The position numbers and the translations under genes are program-made. Below the pieces are notes generated by a model, which saw only the letters and a program-made list of their open reading frames with translations, was not told where the DNA came from and did not search any database. From Mangifera indica (lineage: Eukaryota; Streptophyta; Magnoliopsida; Sapindales; Anacardiaceae): DNA of 64,000 nucleotides. Below are positions 1-9,393 of this stretch, piece by piece. The stretch lies in the NCBI RefSeq assembly GCF_011075055.1, contig NC_058150.1, positions 4,526,001 through 4,590,000 of the forward strand, read 5' to 3'. Position 1 is the stretch's first letter, and each line of letters starts with the position of its first letter.

Positions 1-107
1 GTATTTCATAATAGTTAGTAGCTCAGTTGTTGCAGAAAACATTTTAATCACAGTATTATATGTTGTTTTAATTTCTATTTCTCAATGTTTTTCACTTTGC
101 AAAGCAG

Positions 108-239
108 GTTAATATATCGTTGATTGTAAACGACAGTGAAGCTGAACAGTGTGTGAGGGCTCTCCACGTCGCATTCTTTGAGAGTAATCTATCCAATTTA
201 GATGCAGAAGTTGGTTCTGAGAATAATCTGCCTCAGTAA
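108..239 (+). CDS. Aspartate kinase (monofunctional), C-terminal exon only
   Basis: This is the last coding exon of a gene that begins left of the window. It starts after an acceptor ending in AAAGCAG and reads VNISLIVNDSEAEQCVRALH, followed by AFFESNLSNLDAEVGSENN and LPQ, then TAA at 237-239. The VNISLIVND...CVRALH string is the last ACT-domain segment of plant monofunctional, lysine-sensitive aspartokinase, the plastid enzyme that phosphorylates aspartate at the start of lysine, threonine and methionine synthesis. The ACT domain carries feedback control. The stop overlaps a perfect donor-like GTAAGT at 236-241, so an isoform with a different tail is possible. Family assignment is strong; which paralogue it is cannot be told from one exon. 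Confidence 0.85.
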   Translation, partial: VNISLIVNDSEAEQCVRALHVAFFESNLSNLDAEVGSENNLPQ

Positions 240-2319
240 GTGTCATCTGACTAGTAAATCTATTTTGTCTTTTTTACTTTTAAATTTCAAACAATTTGAA
301 AGTGGAGTCTTTAGTATCATTATTCAAAATTTTGAAAAAGGGGATTCGCTTTCCCTATTGTCTTTAATAGCTTAGCTTTATTATTATCTTTGAATAGTGT
401 ATTTTTTCCAATTGTAATTGCAATTTGCTAGCCAAATGTTTGGGCTTTGATTATTAATTCGTGTTGTAACTGATCAAATATTTTAAATTACGAGATAAGA
501 AGTTTTAAGAAAATGCATCTACAAAAATGATTTTTGATGTAATCTTAAAATTTGTAAAAAAAAAAAAAAAACGTTATATATTGGGTACAGTTTTTAACAT
601 TGAGACTATCAAACACGTAGAATATTATGTCTACTTCTTGAAAGTAATCCTTCTAAAGTTTTAGCATCTTTGTATCAATTGATTTTTGTCAATTCGAGTT
701 TTTGCCCAAGTATGATGTATACTTGGGTGTTTTTGCCTCTTAACTAGGATAAATACACAACTGATTACACTCGCAAATGTGAGTTTTTTTAAATATAATT
801 CTTTGCTTGATTTCTCTTATAGAGCTCGAACATTTGAATATGCTTTAAGGGCTCCTCATAGACTAGAATTTGAACATGGAAGTCAATTTAGCCATTGGTA
901 TGAAAATGAAGCCAGTGATGAGGTGTATAGAGTCTGGAGAGACGGGTGTTCCTTACGATGGAATGAGTGTTTTAGACTTGAAAATTTCACTTAATTTGTA
1001 ATGTAGATCTTCGACCAGACCTCCAATAGTCGAATTTGTTTTGCATACTTTCGTGGGACAAGCACATATCATCATGGAATAAGAGTTCAAATTCCTTCAA
1101 ATTTGGCATAGTGTTTCAAATCATTGAATGGGTGCAAGAACAAACTCATTCTTGAGTGAAATAACTTGAGACATTCTGAAACGAGTTAGAAGAACATGGT
1201 TGTTCTTAATTTTAACTCATATGAAACGAGTATTTAGTGACTTCAATATTTTCCCAAACCTAGAAAGAGCAGAAGAACAATGTCATTCTTTCTTAAATGG
1301 AATGTCAGCCTTTTGAAGGTAGAACAAACATTCCAATTTATGTAACGGTGGTTTCACGCACGTTTTTTACATTACTTAACCTTAATAAATTTCGGTCATT
1401 ATATAAAGCTTTTAATCATTTTCTCATACATCCATCAAAGCAATACATTATTTTTAACAATCAATCGATTTTTATTTATTTTTGTACAATATATAATATG
1501 TAATATGGTTAATCTCATATAATATAAGTAATATCACATATTTTTACTAATACAAATAAATTATATTTTTATTTTATCTATTTTATATTTTTTTCCATAT
1601 CTTTTTTTTTTTTAACTTTCTCCTTACTTCACCCAAAAAACAAAAACAAAAAAAAAGTGAAAACACCATGAAAGGAGTCAAAGATGTCAATGGAAAAAAT
1701 CAAAGAAAAACTGGATGACCGAGAAATTGAAGACCAAGAGAGTTGAGGCAACAATGAAATCTTCATTGCCATTGTTATTGCTGCACCTGCTTCTGATCCT
1801 GTTGTCTCTGGTACACTGTCATCAGTACCATCTTCATCTTTCATATCACTATCACCAACGCTATCATCAATGTCCTCTGCTGCGTTCACCGTCCTTCTAT
1901 TTAAAATTGAACCGTTTTGCTATCCCAGACAAATTCGACTTAACATAAGCCTCATTTAATCTAGTTTAAATCCCATTACCATTATTTCTCAGGCCATTCC
2001 CACAACAGCCCCTACAAATCTTTAAATCATATGTGCATCAATCGTAGTCCTAGGCTCCCAGTTGGAAGGGCAAATTTTTGTTTAATTTTAATTTAAAAAA
2101 ACTTTTGTCTTTTCAACAAATTTATTTTAAAAATTAACAAATTTAACGAATTGGGTGGCATTCAACCTTGTTTTAGAAAGACGAAAATAATTATATTAAA
2201 TTTAATAAATTGATGATTGAATTACGGTAGTGATATTTGCCTATATATTAAAAAAAGAAAATCCCTCCAACTGACCGGACCGTAAATACTGCACAGCAGG
2301 CAAACCAATCTCAACCCAC
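240..2319. other. Intergenic / 3' region, no gene recognised
   Basis: AT-rich DNA between the aspartokinase exon and the CGR1-like gene, with a poly-A run near 557-572. Open frames at 779-994 (+) and 1297-1503 (+) show no family I recognise. On the minus strand of 1629-1889 there is an acidic reading frame (AAEDIDDSVGDSDMKDEDGT) that looks less random than its surroundings, but nothing identifiable flanks it. Confidence 0.5.
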
Positions 2320-2342
2320 TATATAAACCTCCAAAACCCTAA
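2320..2342 (+). promoter_or_regulatory. TATA box and telo-box upstream of CGR1-like gene
   Basis: CTATATAAA lies at 2320-2328 and AAACCCTAA at 2334-2342, about 40-60 bases before the ATG. The AAACCCTAA telo-box is a known cis element of plant ribosome-biogenesis and ribosomal-protein genes, which fits the nucleolar role predicted for the gene. Because it is downstream of the TATA box, it may lie at or near the transcription start. Confidence 0.6.
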
Positions 2343-2383
2343 CATCCCAGCATTTCTCCCACCCGCTACACCGCAACTCAGTT

Positions 2384-2971
2384 ATGGCATGCACAATCGA
2401 TTTCAGAAACCTAGACGAAGGTTTCGGCGGCAAGACCTACAAGCGAAAGCGCCAAGAGTCAGAAAACCCCGCCCTGACCACCACCAACACCGAAGACAAT
2501 GCCTCCATGGACGTAGACGACCAAATGTGTCCACATACCGCAAAGCGATCGGCCATTGCGTCCTCAGACAATCCCGATAAGCCGATATTTGGTCATCCTA
2601 CTTATGACGGTGTGATCGCCGGAAAAGTGTCGGGCAGGAAGTGGAAGCAGGCGCGGAAACAACGGGCGTCGGCGAGCAAAGTGAGCGTGAGAAGAACGAG
2701 TTTGGAGGTGAGGGAAAAGGAGAAGTTGATAAAAAAAGCGTATAAAGAGAGGATGAATGAATTGAAGGAAGAGATTAGACAGAATAAGATAGAGAAGAGG
2801 AAGAAAGCTGAGGAGAGAAAGAAAAGGAAGGAAGAAAATATAATGAAATCTGGAACAAAGTTTCAGGTCATATCTAATAAGAATACCCTCAAGAAAATTG
2901 CCAAGTCTAAGGACAAGAAATTGCTTAAGGTTGTACCTGAAGATTTCGTCAACAAGAATAAGAAGAAATAG
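2384..2971 (+). CDS. CGR1/CCDC86-like nucleolar rRNA-processing protein
   Basis: An intronless 195-residue protein. The first 80 residues are polar and low in complexity (DFRNLDEGFGGKTYKRKRQE). From about residue 80 it carries the CGR1-type block, GKVSGRKWKQARKQRASASK, then a long basic helical stretch (residues about 105-160) rich in K, E and R that should form a coiled coil, and a lysine-rich tail ending KNKKK. CGR1 in yeast acts in 60S ribosomal subunit maturation; the animal homologue CCDC86 is nucleolar. A nuclear/nucleolar location follows from the basic composition. The ATG is chosen because it lies just after the promoter elements and opens the complete frame. Start, stop and frame look intact. 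Confidence 0.82.
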   Translation: MACTIDFRNLDEGFGGKTYKRKRQESENPALTTTNTEDNASMDVDDQMCPHTAKRSAIASSDNPDKPIFGHPTYDGVIAGKVSGRKWKQARKQRASASKVSVRRTSLEVREKEKLIKKAYKERMNELKEEIRQNKIEKRKKAEERKKRKEENIMKSGTKFQVISNKNTLKKIAKSKDKKLLKVVPEDFVNKNKKK

Positions 2972-3103
2972 TTTCAATTTGTTTCTGTTTCAATGTTTTT
3001 GTTTTTGCTATCAAAATCATTTAATGTTGAATTATGAAGTTTTCATTTTGTTTGATTTCGAATTGTTGAATTGAAGAAGACATAAATGAATATGTTAGTT
3101 CAG

Positions 3104-5599
3104 TCACCAATAATCCTTACAAGAGCAAAACCCATCTCTGAAATGGTGGAATCTGCTCGAATCCCTTACTGTAATTTCTCTTTTGACTATTTTTGAGATG
3201 AACTTGATGGCAGCATGGCAATCCGTACAGGCTCTTAAATTCTTCATTATAAGGATTGGTGACCCTTCTGGTGTATTGATTAGTGCGTATGCAATTGCCA
3301 ATCGCTCACTATGATATTTAAGCGACTCTATTTTCAATTCCTCATCCTCATCATGAAGGGCACAGCTTGTATCAGGTTTATACCCTTCCTTTTCCATTTG
3401 CTTCATCAACATTTCAATCTTTCTCCTGATTGCCTTCATTTGAGGATGCAACTTATCGTTTGCTGTGAATATATGAACTTTGTTTTTAATTTCAACCCAG
3501 CTAGATGCCAGAACCTTCTTCACTCCTCGATCTCGCATTGCCTTCTTCACCTTCCCAACATTATCCCATTGGCCTGCAGCTGCATAGATGTTTGACATGC
3601 TTACATAAGGGGCAGCATCTCTAAGCTCCTCCATTTTGAAAAGTTTATCAGCTGCAATTTTAGCCAATTCTTGGTTCTTATGAATCCTACATGAGTTAAG
3701 AACTGATGACCACATGATCTCATCTGGCTCAAATGGCATTTCAGCCATCAACTTCTTTGCTTCATCAAAGCGTCCTCCCCGGCACAACACATCAATTATA
3801 GATGCATAGTGTTCTCTTTTTGGCATCAGTTTGTATGTTTGAGTCATGGACTTGAAGTAATGTAATCCTTCTTCAACAAGCCCACAGTGGCTGCAAGCAG
3901 ACAACACTGTGAGGAAGCTAACTGGATCTGGTTGATATCCTGAATGAATCATCTCTCCAAATGATCTGAGACTGCCCTGCCCATCTCCATTTTGTGCATA
4001 AGCCGCTATCAACGCATTCCAAGAGACTATATTCCTTTCAGGCATCTCTTGGAAAGTTTGAATTGCATGTTTTAATGATCCACATTTCGCATACATATCC
4101 AAGAGTGCACTACCAGAAAACACATTTGTCATAAAACCCGATCTAATAACAAAGGAGTGTAGCTGTTTCCCTAGCGACAATGAAGCTAAATTTGCAGAAG
4201 CTTTGAAGATGCTAGCGAAAGTGGCTTGGTCGACACTTACATCCACCATACGCATCTGCTTGAACAGTTTTAGGCCTTCTTCAAACAGTCCTTTCTGTAC
4301 ATAACCCGAGATTATAGCTGTCCATGGAACGCTACTTTTATCGCTTAGTGTTGCAAATATCTTTCTGGCCGACTCAAATTTGCCACATTTGGCATACATG
4401 TCAACCAAAGAATTTCCAACTTGAACTTCAGAATTGGCTGTTGTCACAATGGCCTGAGTATGGACCTGCCTACCAATTTCCAATTCTACCATATTTGCTG
4501 CTATACTCAACAAGGTTGCATATGGAAATTGTCTCCTATCAAATCTAATTAACTGTAATTCCCTGAAAAGCTTGAGTGATTCTTTGTGTTCTCCATTCCA
4601 TGCATAGCATGTAATTATCACATTGTAAGAAACACAATCCACCTCTGGCATTTCATCAAAAAGCTTCCTAGCTTCAACTACACAGTCACACTTAGAGTAG
4701 AAATCAAGCAAAGCATTCCCCACAAACACATTCCCAACGAAATTAGTCTTCACCACAAAAGAATGGATCAATTGCCCTAATAGTTTATCACCTAAGCCAA
4801 TGCCGGCACATAAAGCCGCAGCAAAAGTAAAGTCAGAAGGCTTATACCCCAGATGTTGCATCTCAATGAAGATTCTTATAGCTTCTTCATTCAATCCTTC
4901 TTTTGCGTGTCCCGTTATCAATGCATTGAAACTAACAGAATCCTTTTCAGGCATTTCCTTACAAACCCGACGAGCCAAATCAAGGCGATGAATCTTGCAA
5001 TAAGAATCAACTAAAGAATTGCAGACGACAAGGGTCGAATCATAACCAAACTTAACTATGTTAGCATGAACTTGAATAACTTCATTTGCCGTATCCGGGT
5101 CATTACATCCCGATAACAAAGTTGCAAAGGTCACATCATCAGGGGCAAAGCCACCTCGGCGCATATCAACAAAAAACTTAAAAGCTTCTCCGAATTGATT
5201 ACGCTGCGAATAGGCACCAATCAAAATTGTCCATGACACAGACGTTCGTTCAACCATGCTATCAAACAACTCTCTAGCGCTTGCAAGGTCGCCTGATTTC
5301 ACGTAGCCCGAAACAATCATGTTTGTCGAAACTGTGTTTTTGTTAGGCATTTGATCAAACATTTTACGTGCTTCAACTAACTCGCCTCTTTTAACAAGAC
5401 TTCCGACCAGGAAGTTTGAGCGACACGTGCTTGGATCAAAACCCGTTTTGACGATTCGGGCATCGATGAAATTTTGGGCATTTTGGCTACATAGTTTTGC
5501 CGGTTGAGACTGAGAGGCTCTTATAGAGGAAGCAAGGTTTTGAAGTACATTAGCTCGGTGAGGTTTTATAGAATTTAAAGTTGTCATAATAAAGCGCAC
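3104..5599 (-). CDS. PLS-class DYW pentatricopeptide repeat protein
   Basis: An intronless 831-residue gene, typical of plant DYW PPR proteins. After a short N-terminus (MRFIMTTLNSIKPHRANVLQ, a plausible organelle transit peptide; a second Met is at residue 5) there are repeated P, L and S motifs from about residue 50 to 640, visible as recurring VVCNSLVDSYCKIHRLDLAR-like units. Then come E/E+ motifs and a C-terminal DYW domain (about 741-831) with the cytidine-deaminase-like signature: HSE in KYHSERLA, CTDCH, and the terminal CSCKDYW. The family binds organellar RNA and edits C to U. The usual PG box is altered (VLASSW instead of xPGxSW). From memory it most resembles Arabidopsis At3g02010, which lies beside an aspartate kinase gene, as here. 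The RNA target cannot be predicted by eye. Confidence 0.93.
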   Translation of the reverse strand: MRFIMTTLNSIKPHRANVLQNLASSIRASQSQPAKLCSQNAQNFIDARIVKTGFDPSTCRSNFLVGSLVKRGELVEARKMFDQMPNKNTVSTNMIVSGYVKSGDLASARELFDSMVERTSVSWTILIGAYSQRNQFGEAFKFFVDMRRGGFAPDDVTFATLLSGCNDPDTANEVIQVHANIVKFGYDSTLVVCNSLVDSYCKIHRLDLARRVCKEMPEKDSVSFNALITGHAKEGLNEEAIRIFIEMQHLGYKPSDFTFAAALCAGIGLGDKLLGQLIHSFVVKTNFVGNVFVGNALLDFYSKCDCVVEARKLFDEMPEVDCVSYNVIITCYAWNGEHKESLKLFRELQLIRFDRRQFPYATLLSIAANMVELEIGRQVHTQAIVTTANSEVQVGNSLVDMYAKCGKFESARKIFATLSDKSSVPWTAIISGYVQKGLFEEGLKLFKQMRMVDVSVDQATFASIFKASANLASLSLGKQLHSFVIRSGFMTNVFSGSALLDMYAKCGSLKHAIQTFQEMPERNIVSWNALIAAYAQNGDGQGSLRSFGEMIHSGYQPDPVSFLTVLSACSHCGLVEEGLHYFKSMTQTYKLMPKREHYASIIDVLCRGGRFDEAKKLMAEMPFEPDEIMWSSVLNSCRIHKNQELAKIAADKLFKMEELRDAAPYVSMSNIYAAAGQWDNVGKVKKAMRDRGVKKVLASSWVEIKNKVHIFTANDKLHPQMKAIRRKIEMLMKQMEKEGYKPDTSCALHDEDEELKIESLKYHSERLAIAYALINTPEGSPILIMKNLRACTDCHAAIKFISKIVKREITVRDSSRFHHFRDGFCSCKDYW

Positions 5600-6368
5600 A
5601 GTGAGGTGTTCGCAGGTGGATTAGAGAAGTGTTTAGACATCCACTAAACACGAGAAATCAGCATAGTTATAACGCATAAAGCAAAACCAGGCGGCTCTCT
5701 GTGTTTAGACTCTTCCTGTTTGAGAACGAGTTTTATCATTTTCCAACTCAAAGGGTTGACCTAGAAATGTTTTTTCACTGCTTAAATGTAATTTTACCCG
5801 CCAAAATCTAATATTGATAAATGAAAGAAAGGTCTTGTTTATATCACCGTACAAGCAAAACTACTATATTATTTTTAATTATCTTATTTGTCATAAAATT
5901 AATAAAATTATATATCTAAATAATATATTTAATTTTATATATAAATAATAATATATTTTCATATAATTAAATATTATTTTATTTTTAATTAAAAATTATT
6001 TAATAATATAATATATCATTATTTATACCCATAATATCATTTCTCTCCTCTTCTCATTTTCTTTCTCTCCAATTGGGCACGACCAACATTTCTTGGGCCA
6101 AGTTTTCAAAGGTCTTTATTTGAATTTAATTTGACAAAGAAGTGAGCGAATCCAACGGTGGATGTTAGGTCATTTAGAACTCTAGAGCACGAGGATAATT
6201 GCAGAAAACATGGCTTAAAGGTTCCAGGTTCCGGTGATTTATCAACCATAACTCTAAAGAATAAATGATAAAATCTTCCATAACTTTAACCCAGGTGGGC
6301 AAACCCAAGTTGCTAGCGAGAAGGTTTTTTTTTAAAAAAAAAAAAAATTCAAATCGAGATTTAATAAA
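5600..6368. repeat. Intergenic with AT-rich palindromic element at ~5880-6012
   Basis: Upstream region of the PPR gene. Around 5940-6012 the sequence AAATAATAATATATT and its inverse flank a TTTTTAATTAAAAATTA centre. This is the same AT-rich palindromic pattern seen at 8.2, 37.7, 42.0 and 59.9 kb. Nothing else recognisable. Confidence 0.5.
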
Positions 6369-6539
6369 GAGCAATATTATGTGTGTCTATTTTGGATACA
6401 CAAATGTATACATATTTATATATATCATTATGTGATTGAATGATTTTGAATTAAGAATAAAATAATAATCAATCATATGATGACACATATGAATGTGTAT
6501 ATATTTGTGTATCCAAAATGAATACACATAGTATTGCTC
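6369..6539. mobile_element. MITE-like hairpin element with ~45-50 bp inverted ends
   Basis: The left end GAGCAATATTATGTGTGTCT, followed by ATTTTGGATACACAAATGTA, is mirrored at the right end, which ends ...GTATCCAAAATGAATACACA then TAGTATTGCTC. The two arms pair over about 45-50 bases with few mismatches, leaving a core that includes TGATTGAATGATTTTGAAT. No open frame is present, so this is a non-autonomous element. No clear target duplication could be fixed. A diverged relative lies at 49009-49154. Confidence 0.7.
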
Positions 6540-7089
6540 GTGATAGAAGTTTGAATCCAAATATTTTACCTAAAAGTTAACTACTGGTTAGTCAGCGGCT
6601 AACAAGACGTTGTTCTTGCTCCAATTGCGCTATCAGGAATTATCATCTGAAAAATTATCCATCAATGTCATACAAACCAAATGCTGTGTTATTTTTTTGG
6701 TGGCATGAATCACTGTAAGAACCCACTTATTTTTACTAGTATGCCCTTCTAATTAACTTATTTTTGTCTAGATTGGTAGGACGAAGTTTAGTATCAATTT
6801 TTCCAAACTGATTATGGAAGCATTTATCTATTCTTTTCCTTTCTTCCTTTTGTTCATCCGTTCATAAGTTATTTACTTATTCAACTTTTGGATCTTACTG
6901 TGTTCTGTTTCACTGTTTGCATGAAAATTCTACTGAAGAAGGTAGTTGAAACGAAAGCTTTTTAGTATGTAAATTTGATGTAAAAATATACTACAAAGGA
7001 GATTATGCAGATACATCATAGCAGAAACTATATATATATACAAGCATCATTTTTCAAGCAGCAAGCCTGAACAATATTGCTTTCTTGAT
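6540..7089. other. Intergenic between MITE and LIR1 3' end
   Basis: No gene seen. Probably includes the 3' UTR of LIR1, which is read leftward, in the last 100 or so bases. Sequence near 7030-7040 is a short TA run. Confidence 0.4.
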
Positions 7090-7687
7090 CTAGTAAACTC
7101 CTCTCTGATACTCACGTTCGCAGAATATTCCTCCAAGATCGTCACAGGCTTCTGCTTTAAAAACCCTGTTGAAAACCAAATCAATGTCATGTTTAGTACA
7201 TTTCCCGGACATTATTTTTTTAACACAATGCATTAAGGTTCAAGAGTTTTACGTCTTGGCTTCATTGTACTCCAAGTATTCTCTTTCCATGGCCTCCGAG
7301 GCTCTTGGCCTCTCATTTCGAGCTTCTGGTTGCAGCCTTACTTCTGGGTACATCTCCGCCAAACAAGAATCCCCACCAATTGTCTCGCATGCCTCTGCTG
7401 GAAACACACTGAACACAGACACATTATTGAATAACTTTTTATCCAGTCAGTCTATAATCCCAAATCAATATATTGATCGAGGAAGTAAAAATGACTTACG
7501 AGAAGGCAGAGCTGTAGTCAAATGTGGAAGAGGTGTCAATGTCATAGGCGGCGGCAGTTGCTTTGAGAGGGGGGCAACGGGAAGCCAGTGAGGTGCTGAG
7601 CCTTGGTGGAGAAATGGTCTGTTGGGAGAAGACTTTGCAGGGTGTTAATGGGAGAACGGTTGGGGCAATGCACAAAGCTGCCTGCAT
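7090..7687 (-). CDS. LIR1: Light-regulated protein LIR1, chloroplastic
   Basis: Three exons on the minus strand: 7500-7687, 7253-7408 and 7090-7165, joined in frame to give 139 residues. The N-terminus MQAALCIAPTVLPLTPCKVF is rich in S, T and A, as expected of a chloroplast transit peptide. The mature part holds two related motifs, VFPAEACETIGGDSCLAEMY and VFKAEACDDLGGIFCEREYQ, the hallmark of LIR1 proteins, and ends RGVY. LIR1 is a small light-induced stromal protein that helps tether leaf ferredoxin-NADP reductase to thylakoid partners TIC62 and TROL. Both introns are in phase 2 and both splice junctions rebuild the conserved motif exactly, which supports the model. Arabidopsis homologue from memory: CCL, At3g26740. 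Confidence 0.92.
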
Positions 7688-7765
7688 TTTGATGATTTTG
7701 TATTGTGTGGTTAATTTTTCTTGTATGAAGTTGAATGAATTTTACTGTTAATAGAATGAGTCGTA

Positions 7766-7772
7766 ATTTATA
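7766..7772 (-). promoter_or_regulatory. Candidate TATA box of LIR1
   Basis: Reads TATAAAT on the minus strand, about 80 bases before the LIR1 ATG at 7687. Position fits a short 5' leader; no experimental start is known here. Confidence 0.45.
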
Positions 7773-8041
7773 AGACAAGGAAGAGCAAGATATTTTTGAC
7801 AATATGGATAAGGGTTGCGTTTTTTTTTGAGGCCTGCTTAAGAGATTGAGAAAGTTCTGCTTTTTCCCATCATGTTGGAGATATTTGTTGGTAGATATTT
7901 TGATTGAATTAATAAATATCTTACAAATCCATCTTGAATTATATTTAAAAAAAACCATCGAAAATTCGAGGCACCCTTTCAAACATTACAAAAAATTATC
8001 AGCTTTGTCTCAATCTTTAAAAGGGCATTATGCAAGAATAT

Positions 8042-8470
8042 TTCGTTAATATGGTCCATTTATAATTAATATAAAATATATATTTAATAATAAATTATGA
8101 GTTGAATTATCATAAATTAATATAGAAGAATTTATTAAGTACAGTACACTTTAAGGGAGTATAATTGGCATTTTGCCTAATGGGTACAGAAGATTAGTTT
8201 GTACAAATAACGACATATCATCATATAATTAAATATTATTTTAATTTTAATTTTTAATTACATAATAATATCATTATTTATGTAAAAAATTATACATAAA
8301 AATTATATATATAACACTATCGTAATTAATATACAATAAAACTATTTATATAACTTTATACGTAAACAACGATATATTAATGTATAATTAAATAATATTT
8401 TATCTTTAATTTTAAATTATCTAATCATATAATACTATATCGTTATTTATATATAAAACTATAAATATCA
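8042..8470. repeat. AT-rich palindromic elements, probably two nested or adjacent
   Basis: Two units of the AT-rich palindrome family lie side by side. One runs from about 8215 to 8290, with ATATCATCATATAATTAAAT facing ATTACATAATAATATCATTA. The other, at about 8365-8455, has ATATATTAATGTATAATTAA facing ATCATATAATACTATATCGT. No coding content. Confidence 0.55.
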
Positions 8471-8477
8471 TACAAAT

Positions 8478-8703
8478 GTTCTTTTAATTTGCAACAAAAT
8501 CCAAATGCACCACCAACAACAAATACTCTACCATTAAATGCACGTTCAAAAAAAAAAATTAAATGCATATTCTATTACAGATATTATATCATGTGCCACT
8601 ACGACCTTCTGGTCCAGAAGTTTTACTGCCACCATCACCACACGCAATACCACTTAGAACCAAGAAAGAAGGGAAATTGGTGGAAATAATTCTGGCAAAA
8701 TTC
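8478..8703. repeat. Dispersed segment, second copy at 49759-49981
   Basis: Starts GTTCTTTTAATTTGCAACAA and contains AATACTCTACCATTAAATGC and GCAATACCACTTAGAACCAA. The same ordered blocks recur about 41 kb away (TTAAATGCACCTTC, GCAATACCACTTAGATCCGA), with several small indels. It could be a relic of a transposon or of duplicated genic sequence. No intact reading frame is shared. Confidence 0.6.
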
Positions 8704-9393
8704 GAGTGGAATATAATCATTTGGCCTAGGAAGGTTTCATCATATTACCACAGTGAAAATTATCATTAAAACTTTGATTGCTTAAATGCAAGTATATTAA
8801 CAGTATCCTAAGGCATATTGGTTTACTTAGAATTGTATTGTAAACTAGCATGAAATGTGGAGGCTTCATCATGAATTCATAGGGAATAACAGTATATAAA
8901 GCAGAGATAATTTGAATTTTAATAAATTAGTCAGATTCATAAAGACCAGTGACTACAACATTCTAAAGCCCCAAGCAATGGAAAAACCAGAACATCTAGC
9001 CCTAGAACTGAAAAATTAGATGTTTTCCAGATATATTCAAATTACAGACCAAAACCCATCAACTAAAACAATTCACATTTCCAACCATCCGCGCACAGGA
9101 AAAAAAAAAAAACCTATACCTAGTTATCTGTATTTCCAAAATTTCATCTTTTCTATAGTCCCTTCACAAGAATCTCTTTAATCATGAAAATCTCCATCCA
9201 TGCATGGAAGTTGAGAACTCTTTATCAGGATTTCTACAGGGAATCATACAACACTTGTGTGTTTGCTTCAACATAATGGGATAAGGAGAGATGCACAGAC
9301 TCTTAGTTTTCAGATCCCGTTGATAATATCCCATTTCACAGAAACTTCATAACTGATATGGAAGGATAAAAGATGCTCAAACAAAAAATATGC
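8704..9393. other. Intergenic / 3' flank of sialyltransferase-like gene
   Basis: No gene seen. The right part, roughly 9100-9393, is the expected 3' UTR of the leftward-reading gene. Confidence 0.4.

Noticed and set aside
2564..2977. 137-residue minus-strand open frame
   Set aside because: It is antisense to the CGR1-like gene; its hydrophobic Leu/Phe text is the complement of Lys/Glu-rich codons.
7542..7982. 146-residue minus-strand frame across the LIR1 start
   Set aside because: It overlaps LIR1 exon 1 in another frame, and the LIR1 motifs lie in the other frame.
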